DNA of 64,000 nt from Acinetobacter sp. A2 (GTDB lineage Bacteria > Pseudomonadota > Gammaproteobacteria > Pseudomonadales > Moraxellaceae), in the NCBI RefSeq assembly GCF_012371325.1, contig NZ_JAAZQX010000012.1, positions 1 through 64,000 on the forward strand, written 5' to 3'. The notes under the pieces are model-generated. The model made no database searches, was not told the DNA's origin, and worked only from the letters and a program-made list of their open reading frames with translations. Numbering within the stretch: position 1 is the first letter of the stretch; every line of letters starts with the position of its first letter. The translations under genes and the position numbers were made by a program. This document shows positions 25,036 through 32,501 of the stretch, piece after piece.

Positions 25036-25836
25036 TTAACCCAAACCCTTAACCAGAAAGAAACAGCCCACAATCACCAATAACACGGCGAAACATTTTT
25101 TCAGGATTTGTGGCGATAATGCATGTGCTGTTTTCGCCCCAAGTTTGGCAGTAAAGAAACTCATAATGCTAATACCAAGAAAAGCATAAATATGAACAAA
25201 GCCAATAGTATTGGGCACATTCACCTGCGCCTGCATCCCAAAAATCATAAATCCCAAAGCACCGGCAACTGCAATGGGGAAACCACAGGCTGCAGATGTG
25301 CCTACTGCCTGTTGCATGACCACGCCATAACGGTTGAGATACGGTACGGTCAAGCTGCCACCGCCAACCCCAAAGATGGCTGAAGCAAAACCAATTCCCG
25401 AACCTGCAGCGATTTGTTGACCGGTTGAGGGCAAGGTTCGCCCCTGCTCTGCCGGCTTTTTGCTACCTGTAAACATGGTATACGCCACCCAGATCAGAAA
25501 GATTCCTACCACAATCTGCAAATGTAAGCCCGAAATTAAACCGGCAATCCCTGCACCGAAAAAGCATCCAATGGCCATAGGCGGAGCTAGATGTCTAAAG
25601 ACTGGCCACAGCACTGCCTCGTTCTTATGGTGCGCCATCAATGAACTGATAGAGGTGATCACAATAGTTGCTAGCGATGTACCTAAAGCCAAATGCATAA
25701 TCACATCCGGACTATAACCCATCTGCATAAACACGATATATAACAGTGGTACAATGATTGTTCCGCCACCGACCCCAAACAGCCCAGCGGCAAAACCTGC
25801 GCATGCCCCGATAATTAAAAAAATGATAATTTCCAC
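25036..25836 (-). CDS. TauE/SafE-family (DUF81) sulfite/organosulfur permease
   Basis: This 266-residue inner-membrane protein has about eight hydrophobic helices. It shows the duplicated glycine-rich signature of the family, GFAAGLFGVGGGTIIVP near the N-terminus and GFASAIFGVGGGSLTVP at about residue 150. Members export or import sulfite, sulfoacetate or related anions. It is the last gene in a co-directional run of flavin reductase, MesD and MesX, about 40 bases after the flavin reductase. A link with sulfur-compound handling in methionine synthesis is plausible but inferred. Confidence 0.88.
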   Translation of the reverse strand: MEIIIFLIIGACAGFAAGLFGVGGGTIIVPLLYIVFMQMGYSPDVIMHLALGTSLATIVITSISSLMAHHKNEAVLWPVFRHLAPPMAIGCFFGAGIAGLISGLHLQIVVGIFLIWVAYTMFTGSKKPAEQGRTLPSTGQQIAAGSGIGFASAIFGVGGGSLTVPYLNRYGVVMQQAVGTSAACGFPIAVAGALGFMIFGMQAQVNVPNTIGFVHIYAFLGISIMSFFTAKLGAKTAHALSPQILKKCFAVLLVIVGCFFLVKGLG

Positions 25837-25877
25837 GAAATACTGACTGAATAATTTGAAATTAAAGACAAGGCGCC

Positions 25878-26369
25878 TTAAGCAAGTTCCAGCTCACCAA
25901 CCTGATGATAGGCACGATTAAAATACACCAGACCATGTTCTTGCTGACTGTGCTGAATGGCCAGCACACGGCACATAAAAATGCTATGCGTACCCACCTG
26001 CTGAATCTGCTCAATCTCGCAATCAAAGCTGGTCAAGGCATCTGTTAACACCGGTGCGCCGGTTTCCAGTTCGGTCCAGGTTCCATATTGAAAGCGCTCT
26101 TCAGACTTCATTTTGGAAGCAAAGACATTGGAGATCTGCTGATGCTGCGCGCCTAGCACATTCACGCTCAAGACTTTATTTTCAATAAAATGGGCGTGTG
26201 AACGTGAGGTCTGATTCATGCAAACCAATAAGGTCGGTGGTGTATCGGTTACACTACACACGGCAGATGCGGTAAATCCATGCACACCAGATGCCCCAGC
26301 CGTGGTCACCACATTGACCGCGCTGCTGAGCAAAGACATGGCATTTCTAAAGTCTGCTGCTTCAATCAT
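25878..26369 (-). CDS. Flavin reductase family protein (FMN/FAD:NAD(P)H oxidoreductase)
   Basis: This 163-residue flavin-binding split-barrel protein has the typical core FRNAMSLLSSAVNVVTTA, VHGFTASAVCSVTDTPPTLL, and SVNVLGAQH with a C-terminal FNRAYHQVG. The ATG at 26369 is chosen because AAGGA lies 8 bases before it; a GTG directly upstream is also in frame. Such enzymes supply reduced flavin to partner monooxygenases. Lying directly after mesD and mesX, it may supply reduced flavin to the oxygen-requiring MesD/MesX reaction. That link is inference from gene order. Confidence 0.85.
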   Translation of the reverse strand: MIEAADFRNAMSLLSSAVNVVTTAGASGVHGFTASAVCSVTDTPPTLLVCMNQTSRSHAHFIENKVLSVNVLGAQHQQISNVFASKMKSEERFQYGTWTELETGAPVLTDALTSFDCEIEQIQQVGTHSIFMCRVLAIQHSQQEHGLVYFNRAYHQVGELELA

Positions 26370-26381
26370 CACCGGATTCCT

Positions 26382-26462
26382 TCATTTTCTTGGGTTATGC
26401 TTGAAATGGTTGTTAAGCGGATGGGCCAGATGTTTTCCATCCATTCCCATCAGCTCTGCCAC
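26382..26462 (-). CDS. Possible small protein between mesD and the flavin reductase
   Basis: A GTG-initiated 26-codon frame (MAELMGMDGKHLAHPLNNHF…) fills the 109-base gap between mesD and the flavin reductase, with AGG 8 bases before the GTG. Its stop is 12 bases before the next start, matching operon spacing. It is His/Asn rich and unrecognised. It may be only chance sequence. Confidence 0.25.
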   Translation of the reverse strand: MAELMGMDGKHLAHPLNNHFKHNPRK

Positions 26463-26478
26463 ATGATGTACCTGCGCG

Positions 26479-27507
26479 TTAAGCACTCAATTCTTGACGC
26501 ACAATATCGGCGCCAGCGCTTAAAGCACGCAGTTTACCTTGCGCCACCTGACGTGATAACGGCGTCATACCACAGTTGGTCGATGGATAAAGCTTGTCGG
26601 CATCGACAAATTGCAAGGCCTTACGCAAGGTATTGGCCACTTCTTCTGCGGTTTCAATCTGGTTGGTGGCCACATCAATAGCGCCAACCATGACTTTTTT
26701 GCCACGGATCAGCTCAATCAGGTCCATCGGTACGCGCGAGTTCTGGCATTCCAGCGATACAATATCAATTTTGGATTGTTGCAATTTCGGGAATACGGCT
26801 TCATATTGTCGCCATTCAGAGCCTAAGGTTTTTTTCCAGTCGGTATTGGCTTTAATGCCATAGCCATAACAGATATGCACGGCGGTTTCGCATTTCAGTC
26901 CTTCCAGTGCGCGTTCCAGTGTGGCCACGCCCCAGTCATTGACTTCATCAAAGAACACGTTAAAAGCAGGTTCATCAAACTGGATAATATCGACCCCAGC
27001 CGCTTCGAGTTCCCTTGCCTCCTGATTCAGGATTTTGGCAAATTCCCAGGCCAGTTTTTCACGGCTTTTGTAATGACCATCGTACAGGGTATCAATCATG
27101 GTCATTGGACCCGGCAAAGCCCATTTAATTGGCTGAGTGGTCTGGCTGCGTAAAAACTTGGCATCTTTCACAAACACTGGCTGTTTCCGGGTTACTTCAC
27201 TGATCACCGAAGGTACGTTGGCATCATAACGGTTACGGATACGCACCGTTTCCCGTTTTTCAAAATCCACACCTTCGAGATGTTCAATAAAGGTGGTGAC
27301 AAAATGCTGACGGGTTTGTTCACCATCACTGACAATATCAATCCCGGCCAGTAACTGTTCATGCAGTGACAGGCTCAAGGCATCCTGTTTGGCTTCACGT
27401 AGTGCATCGCCTTCAAGTTTCCACGGCGACCAGAGTTGTTCCGGTTCTGCCAGCCAAGACGGTTTCGGTAAGCTGCCTGCGGTTGAAGTTGGGAGTAAAA
27501 TGCTCAT
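26479..27507 (-). CDS. mesD: Methionine synthase, MetE-core type (MesD)
   Basis: This 342-residue protein matches only the C-terminal catalytic half of cobalamin-independent MetE; full MetE is about 750. It keeps the catalytic zinc and substrate segments: DGEQTRQHFVTTFIEHLEG, WALPGPMTMIDTLYDG, DIIQFDEPAFNVFFDEVND, AVHICYGYG (zinc Cys with a neighbouring His) and STNCGMTPLSR (second Cys). Such folate-independent core enzymes adjacent to DUF1852 form the MesD/MesX type, reported from Acinetobacter to need the DUF1852 partner and oxygen, with an uncertain methyl donor. The DUF1852 gene lies 28 bases upstream in the same operon, which supports this assignment over a MetE fragment. Confidence 0.88.
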   Translation of the reverse strand: MSILLPTSTAGSLPKPSWLAEPEQLWSPWKLEGDALREAKQDALSLSLHEQLLAGIDIVSDGEQTRQHFVTTFIEHLEGVDFEKRETVRIRNRYDANVPSVISEVTRKQPVFVKDAKFLRSQTTQPIKWALPGPMTMIDTLYDGHYKSREKLAWEFAKILNQEARELEAAGVDIIQFDEPAFNVFFDEVNDWGVATLERALEGLKCETAVHICYGYGIKANTDWKKTLGSEWRQYEAVFPKLQQSKIDIVSLECQNSRVPMDLIELIRGKKVMVGAIDVATNQIETAEEVANTLRKALQFVDADKLYPSTNCGMTPLSRQVAQGKLRALSAGADIVRQELSA

Positions 27508-27535
27508 CTTTAATCTTCTATCTCTATACGTTGAA

Positions 27536-28522
27536 TTAAGCAGCGTTGGTTTCTACGGTGTAGCTGGCAGCCCACTGTTCCAGAATGTGCTGATACGGTT
27601 TGATAAAGTGTTCTTCTGTCCACTTGCCCTGTTTTACGGCCAGCTGGCTACGCTCGACACGGTCATAGACAATTTGCGTTAAGGAATAATCCGAGTACTC
27701 AAGACTAGGTTGATAGACCTGACCAGCAGTCGAGTTGGCATTGTAAATTTCAGGACGATAAATCTTCTGGAAGCTTTCCATGGTGCTAATCGCGCTGATT
27801 AATTCAAGATCGGTATAATCTGCCAATAAATCACCGCTAAAATAGAACGCCAAAGGTGCAGCACTATTTTCCGGTTTAAAATAGCGAACGGTTAAACCCA
27901 TTTTTGCGAAATAATGATCTGTTCTTGAGTATTCATTTTGCTGATATTCAACACCCAGCACCGGATGAACATTGGCGGTACGATAATAGGTTTTGGTGGT
28001 CGATACGCTCAGGCAGATCACCGGCTGTTTATTAAACTGTGACTGGAACGCCTCGGAATTCACCACGTACTGATACAGCTTGCCGTGCAAATCACCAAAG
28101 TTGTCAGGCATTTCCCCGGCTTTATGGCCTTGGGACAATAAAAGCACGCTAAAGTCATAATCACGTACATACGATGAAAAACTGTTTCCGATCATGCCTT
28201 CAATACGCTGATTGGTACGATGATCAACAATCGTCGATTTCAGCATTTCAATGGCTGGAAAGGCGTTACCATTGCCTTCGACATCAAGATCTGCAGATAC
28301 AATATCAATTTCCAGTGAATAACGGTCACCCTTCGGATTATCCCAATGTGCCAAGGCATTAAAACGGTTATTGATCATGCGCAGCGTATTACGCAGGTTC
28401 TGTTCACGGCTTTCGCCACGCGCCAGATTGGCAAAGTTGGTTGTTAAACGGGTACTGTCCGCTGGTTGATAGTTTTCATCAAAACGAATACGTTGAATTG
28501 AACATGCAAACTGTTGACTCAT
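27536..28522 (-). CDS. mesX: DUF1852 protein, MesD partner (MesX)
   Basis: This DUF1852 protein is about 328 residues from the ATG at 28522; a GTG at 28531 is an in-frame alternative. The family is conserved next to MetE-core proteins and is required with MesD for methionine synthesis in Acinetobacter. Its biochemical role is unresolved. Segments recognised as family-like are CSIQRIRFDENYQPADSTRL, NRFNALAHWDNPKGDRYSLE and HPVLGVEYQQNEYSRTDHYF. It is the first gene of the run mesX-mesD-flavin reductase-tauE. A TGAA-N5-TTCA site lies about 108 bases upstream and may be a MetR operator. Confidence 0.88.
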   Translation of the reverse strand: MSQQFACSIQRIRFDENYQPADSTRLTTNFANLARGESREQNLRNTLRMINNRFNALAHWDNPKGDRYSLEIDIVSADLDVEGNGNAFPAIEMLKSTIVDHRTNQRIEGMIGNSFSSYVRDYDFSVLLLSQGHKAGEMPDNFGDLHGKLYQYVVNSEAFQSQFNKQPVICLSVSTTKTYYRTANVHPVLGVEYQQNEYSRTDHYFAKMGLTVRYFKPENSAAPLAFYFSGDLLADYTDLELISAISTMESFQKIYRPEIYNANSTAGQVYQPSLEYSDYSLTQIVYDRVERSQLAVKQGKWTEEHFIKPYQHILEQWAASYTVETNAA

Positions 28523-28531
28523 CTGTTCCAC

Positions 28532-29184
28532 CGCTTTAAATATCTAAAAATAAAAATCTGAATGTCTTTCTGGTTTTAGTTATACGTGAACCCTAAGATG
28601 AATAAAAATGATTTAATCTAAGTCAATAATGAATAAAATTCATGTTGAGGTTTTAATATCGTTATTTAAGGAAAGAGAACAGAAAAATAGACTGCCCTAT
28701 TAGTTGTCACTCGAGTCCTTTTTTTCTAGCAGGAAAAAGTCAAAGCAATGCTAGATTTAAAATCAAAACAAATTTTAAAATTATAATAAAAAACAATTAT
28801 TTATAATTTTTATTTTAGCTAAGTATCTTCACATTTTGTTGAAGAAAATGAGCTTCTTGATGGAATAAAAAATTGGCTCGCCTAAATATTTGGATCTGGT
28901 CTGTTTAGGTCAAACGGCGCTTATATAAAAATATCTATAAAAGCATCAACATGAATTTGGCTCAGTTGAAGATGAGGAAAAATCAAGGCGTTAAGCTTGT
29001 AAATGATCAGTGATTTACCTTTTATATTGAACGAATGGATGCAACGATCTCCTGTAGCCCAATTTCCTTGAGAAACGACTTAGCGACGCTCAGCCTCTAT
29101 AAAAAATGAAAATTTAAACCGGCTCAGCTATACTGCTTAAAATACAAGCAGAATATTAAGATCAGTAAAATAAGGAAATATCCG
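28532..29184. other. 653-base gene-free divergent promoter region
   Basis: This very AT-rich gap between mesX and an OmpA-like lipoprotein gene holds no credible frame or RNA gene. Beyond a possible MetR site at 28630-28642 I see only A/T tracts around 28760-28820 and, near the lipoprotein start, a TATACT hexamer around 29128 that could be its -10. Confidence 0.5.
28630..28642. promoter_or_regulatory. Candidate MetR operator upstream of mesX
   Basis: TGAATAAAATTCA fits the LysR-type MetR core TGAA-N5-TTCA and is palindromic apart from its centre. It lies about 108 bases before the mesX start. MetR control of MetE-type genes is known in Gram-negatives; use of this site here is inference, and a 13-base match in AT-rich DNA can occur by chance. 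Confidence 0.4.
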
Positions 29185-30192
29185 ATGACTTTTCAAAAAA
29201 TAATCTTGGGGCTAAGTTTAAGTTGTGTACTGGCACTTATGTATGGCTGTGCCAAACCGACTTCTGATCAGGCTGAAACTGAAGTCAGTACTTCTGAAAT
29301 CACATCAGATGCAAATGAAACTGCCAAAGCCAGCTCTGATTTTGACCTGAATAACATCCCCATTTCGACCGCAGTGCTTGGTGAGTTTCCTTATATTGCA
29401 TTACCAGAGGGCTATCGCTATCAGAATGATGAAAAACGAAATTTTGAACGTGTGCCGTTTTGGACAGGACATGACTTTCACTGGGTTGAGGGAAAACTGT
29501 TTAGTTCGGGTATTACCGCTAAATCAGATTATAAAGAAGGCAGTTATTTAGAAATACAGCGTAATCTTGATGCGGTAATTAAACAGCTTGGTGGTGTAGA
29601 AGTTGCCAATAGTCAAATCCCCAAAGAGCTTGCCAACAGTCTGCCTGATGCCATTCGGGTGCAACATGGTTCAGGTTTGGCTGATATTTATAATTACCCT
29701 GCGCAAACGTATGTGATTCGACAAGCGGATAAAAATATTTGGTTCCATTTGGCACAATCTGGCCACTATATGGGTTTAATGGTAGCGGAAAGTCAGCCCT
29801 TAAATATCACTGCCAAAGCACTGACTTCAGGTGCACTGAAACAAAGTCTGGATCAGGACAGTAAAGTGAGTGTGCAAATTAACTTTGCCACAGATCAAGC
29901 CGATATTTTGCCAGACTCACAAGAACAAATAGATCAGATTATTGCTTTACTGAAAGATAACGATGATTTAAAACTTGGCATTTACGGACATACTGATAAT
30001 ACAGGCGATGCGGCGCATAATTTAAAATTGTCTGAGCAACGTGCGCAAGCTGTGGTGACTGCTCTAACCAAAGCAGGCATTGATACAAATCGTCTGACAG
30101 CCAAAGGTTTTGGGGATACTCAGCCTGTTGCAGATAATGCGACTGAAGATGGTAAGGCGAAAAACCGTCGGGTGGAGTTGGTGAAATTATAA
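29185..30192 (+). CDS. OmpA-family outer-membrane lipoprotein
   Basis: This 335-residue protein has a lipoprotein signal peptide (IILGLSLSCVLALMYGC, lipobox MYGC, Cys22). A Ser/Thr/Glu-rich linker and an unrecognised middle domain follow. The C-terminal OmpA-like peptidoglycan-binding domain starts at about residue 228: INFATDQADILPDSQEQID, YGHTDNTGDAAHNLKLSEQR and GFGDTQPVADN...NRRVEL. It probably anchors outer membrane to cell wall. The start follows AAGGAAATATCC. It is monocistronic, with a strong terminator 14 bases after the stop. Confidence 0.9.
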   Translation: MTFQKIILGLSLSCVLALMYGCAKPTSDQAETEVSTSEITSDANETAKASSDFDLNNIPISTAVLGEFPYIALPEGYRYQNDEKRNFERVPFWTGHDFHWVEGKLFSSGITAKSDYKEGSYLEIQRNLDAVIKQLGGVEVANSQIPKELANSLPDAIRVQHGSGLADIYNYPAQTYVIRQADKNIWFHLAQSGHYMGLMVAESQPLNITAKALTSGALKQSLDQDSKVSVQINFATDQADILPDSQEQIDQIIALLKDNDDLKLGIYGHTDNTGDAAHNLKLSEQRAQAVVTALTKAGIDTNRLTAKGFGDTQPVADNATEDGKAKNRRVELVKL

Positions 30193-30205
30193 AAGTCTAA
30201 ATACT

Positions 30206-30233
30206 AAAAAGACCGCAATATAGCGGTCTTTTT
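30206..30233 (+). terminator. Rho-independent terminator of the OmpA-like lipoprotein gene
   Basis: The stem AAAAAGACCGC with GCGGTCTTTTT has a 6-base loop and runs into T6 (to 30234). The A-rich left arm makes it usable from the other strand too, where the RelE-like remnant ends. Confidence 0.88.
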
Positions 30234-30334
30234 TACATCTTTTTAAAAATGGTGTCACGGCAGTCAACGTCTAAAACAAGCACCACAATTTTGGCGTCAA
30301 TGACTTGATAGACTAAGCGATACGCGGTTTCAGC
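30233..30334 (-). pseudogene. RelE/ParE-type toxin, C-terminal remnant
   Basis: The last 33 codons of a RelE-like toxin are legible: AETAYRLVYQVIDAKIVVLV then LDVDCRDTIFKKM and TAA. The RLVY-x-V-x(2)-x-IVVLVL strand pair is the hallmark end of RelE-type RNases. A stop codon in frame directly precedes the fragment, so the N-terminal half is gone. It lies 11 bases after the small 67-codon gene, in the position a toxin would hold after its antitoxin, but that small protein is not recognisably a RelB. Confidence 0.65.
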
Positions 30335-30345
30335 TTATCAAACTT

Positions 30346-30549
30346 TTAAGTGCGGTTTTTGTGAACTCGAACTCTTAAGTCAGCTAAAGTTATCCTGATA
30401 GTTTCTTCACTTTTCGCTTTTTCTGCTAGTTGTAATAAATAAACCTCATCCATAACACAATCTTTTAAGATTATTTTTGTATTTTCCAAAATGCGATTTT
30501 GACGATCAGGGCTACGACCTTCTAAAAATTCTGGTATTTTTTTTACCAT
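30346..30549 (-). CDS. Small unknown protein translated just after the AbiF-type gene
   Basis: The 67-residue product MVKKIPEFLEGRSPDRQNRI... is basic and probably helical, with no family recognised. Its ATG lies 3 bases after the stop of the Abi_2 gene, a spacing typical of coupled translation. Two readings are possible: an accessory partner of the Abi gene, or the remains of an antitoxin whose toxin is the RelE-like remnant 11 bases downstream. Nothing visible decides between them. Confidence 0.55.
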   Translation of the reverse strand: MVKKIPEFLEGRSPDRQNRILENTKIILKDCVMDEVYLLQLAEKAKSEETIRITLADLRVRVHKNRT

Positions 30550-30552
30550 ATT

Positions 30553-31476
30553 TCATAAGCTCCAAATAGGATGTTCTTCCCAATTACCAGGAAAACCCAT
30601 CGCAACACGCCAATTTTCATCTTTCACAATAGGTTTTAAGAGTTTATTCAATTGATAGCACCACTCTGAATCAAATCCTGTCGGTCTTAGCAAGGTTTTT
30701 AAGATTAAGAGTACATAGAAGATACGTTTATTCGTCGGTGTAATCGGTGATTGCCAATTTGGATCTTTGTCGGCTTTAGATTTAATAGCTAATTCTTTAT
30801 TCCATAACCGTCCATGATGGGCACAAATATTTCTCACATAGGTCAATATATGCAACCATTCAGCTAATTTTTCATGATGCAAAGAAAAATGCTGTGCGAT
30901 TGCTTTCTTATCTTCTTTATTGTTAGCCTTATTATTTATTAAACCACTATATAAAAATGACAATGAACCAAAACTTAAAACTTCTGTCAGCATCCAGATT
31001 GGGATTTGAGGAAAACCATCATAATTTTGTTGAAAATGCTAGATGAACGTATCTTTAGAGCGTCCAACTTCTTTGTTGCATGTTTCTAAAAATTTTCTAT
31101 GGTTAAATTTGGGATAAAAATTTTGTGCATTGTAGATACCAAATGCACCATATTGATGACCGAGATAATACGTTAATTTCGTTCGTAAAAACGTTTCTAT
31201 AATTTCGATAGCACCGAATATTTGTAATCGTAATTCAGTATCAAATTCATATAATTGCACAATTTTTTCAAACGAAGTGCCCGGCTTGAATCGATCTAAG
31301 ACATTATTTCCTGACCTTATTCGGTAAGGATACCAATATGCACTTAAGCGATAATAACCATATTTTGCCAATATTCCTTCAGCCCAAGCAACATTATGAA
31401 TACTCAATCCTTTAGACTGTAGATGATGCACTTGCTCAGCATATGATAAAGGCTTTTTATTATAAGGTTTTAACAT
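30553..31476 (-). pseudogene. abiF: Abi_2 (AbiD/AbiF) family HEPN abortive-infection gene with in-frame amber codon
   Basis: Reading from the ATG at 31476 gives 145 residues that start as a typical Abi_2 protein (LSYAEQVHHLQSKGLSIHNV, YGYYRLSAYWYPYR, AIEIIETFLRTKLTYYLGH). TAG at 31039-31041 interrupts it. The same frame continues after it with HFQQNYDGFPQIPIWMLTEV and the HEPN RNase motif RNICAHHGRLWN (R-x4-H), ending at 30553. The total is 308 codons, the normal family length. One substitution, such as AAG to TAG, explains the break. The family kills or arrests phage-infected cells by RNA cleavage. A hairpin RNA with its own promoter lies upstream, as in AbiF-associated ncRNA systems. Confidence 0.82.
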
Positions 31477-31495
31477 AATTCACTAAAATCGAGGC

Positions 31496-31555
31496 ATAAA
31501 AAACCGCCAAGGTTGCGCGGACTTCAAAAGAAGAACTAAGCGTGGCGGCTGTATT
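31496..31555 (-). ncRNA. Candidate AbiF-associated structured RNA
   Basis: On the - strand an elongated hairpin is formed by CCGCCA (31547-31542) with TGGCGG (31508-31503), a CGC/GCG inner pairing, and an apical CTTC-TTTT-GAAG (31532-31521), followed by a run of five Ts. A promoter-like pair lies directly upstream (31562-31590), and the abi ATG is 20 bases downstream. This is the layout expected of the ncRNA of AbiF-type RNA/toxin loci. A plain terminator or attenuator is the alternative. Membership of the known abiF RNA family is inference. Confidence 0.5.
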
Positions 31556-31561
31556 AAGTAC

Positions 31562-31590
31562 ATAATAGCGACAATTGTCATTATTAGCAA
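31562..31590 (-). promoter_or_regulatory. Promoter for the hairpin RNA and abi gene
   Basis: On the - strand TTGCTA (31590-31585) and TATTAT (31567-31562) are separated by 17 bases. The spacer holds the palindrome GACAATTGTC. Predicted transcription start is near 31555, right at the 5' side of the hairpin. Confidence 0.6.
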
Positions 31591-31599
31591 GTTATGATC

Positions 31600-31628
31600 A
31601 AAAACTGCCCTTAGCGACAGTCTTTTTT
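31600..31628 (-). terminator. Probable dsbG terminator
   Basis: On the - strand AAAAGACTG...CAGTTTTT forms a short A/T-tailed hairpin (with one bulge) about 120 bases after dsbG and just before the promoter of the RNA/abi unit. A second small inverted repeat, CCTCTTTA/TAAAGAGG, lies at 31649-31665. Confidence 0.45.
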
Positions 31629-31748
31629 ATATCTAATCTCCCCTAACCCCTCTTTATTAAAGAGGTGAGGAACAGCATTCCACAAGGGGAAGATTTTTTA
31701 CGCCCCAAGCGCTAACCTAAACAACATCTGCCATTGTTCATGAACCTT

Positions 31749-32489
31749 TTACTTCTCAAAAATCTCTCTTAAATCCTCCATCATCCCTTGGGCGGACTTA
31801 AACTCGCCTTGCTGGTTTTTCCACACCATCGACGGAGTGGCAAAGAAACCATATTTAGCCATCAGTTCCTGATTGGCATCTATTTTTGCAGCAATATCAG
31901 CAGGGATATTCTTGGTAATTTTTAACTTGTTTTGCCCTTTGTTAGCATTGTAACTGGTAAACACCTGCTGTGGATTTTTAGCCATCAGCATGGTTGCCAC
32001 TTGCCCGCGACTCTCATCACGAATGACTGCCACCTGAATATGTCTAAGCTGTACCTTCCCCGCCTTCACCCACGGACGTGCCTTTTGCCAGAAGGTATGG
32101 CAATACGGACAATTCGGGTCTGAAAATACATATACAATCCGCGGCGCATCTTTTTGTCCGTCCTGAATCCAGGTGGAGTTTTCCAGACTTTTCCAGACAT
32201 CATCCAGCACGGCGTCTTTGACATGGGTTTCAAGCGCTTTGATGGTCAGGTTCTCACCCTTGGCATTGTGCAAATCGCCAATAATGTAATATTTCTGGTC
32301 ATTGGAAATAAACACGGTCGCCGGACTTTGCTGCATATGCCCGGCCCATCCGGTCATTTTTTCTGGCGCTTCAATCTGTTTGATAAATTTAAAGCCTTCC
32401 TGCTCAATCTGTTTTTTCAGATCAGTCTGGGCAAATGCTGTCGTATTTAACAGCAGCAGGAACAACGCAGCGGGATAGATCATTTTCAT
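31749..32489 (-). CDS. dsbG: DsbG/DsbC-type periplasmic thiol:disulfide interchange protein
   Basis: This 246-residue protein has a signal peptide (IYPAALFLLLLNTTAFA). An N-terminal dimerisation domain is followed by a thioredoxin fold with the active site DPNCPYCHTF, Cys127-Pro-Tyr-Cys130. CPYC is the DsbG form (DsbC has CGYC). The cis-Pro loop is ATPSMVW. DsbG keeps single periplasmic cysteines reduced and is itself reduced by DsbD. The dsbD gene and a TlpA-like gene lie immediately upstream in the same operon, which fits this function. Confidence 0.88.
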   Translation of the reverse strand: MKMIYPAALFLLLLNTTAFAQTDLKKQIEQEGFKFIKQIEAPEKMTGWAGHMQQSPATVFISNDQKYYIIGDLHNAKGENLTIKALETHVKDAVLDDVWKSLENSTWIQDGQKDAPRIVYVFSDPNCPYCHTFWQKARPWVKAGKVQLRHIQVAVIRDESRGQVATMLMAKNPQQVFTSYNANKGQNKLKITKNIPADIAAKIDANQELMAKYGFFATPSMVWKNQQGEFKSAQGMMEDLREIFEK

Positions 32490-32501
32490 GAGAATTTCCT
32501 G

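Noticed and set aside
28532..29184. SAM or other riboswitch upstream of mesX
   Set aside because: No conserved helix set of SAM-I, SAM-II or cobalamin riboswitches could be traced; the region is simple AT-rich sequence.
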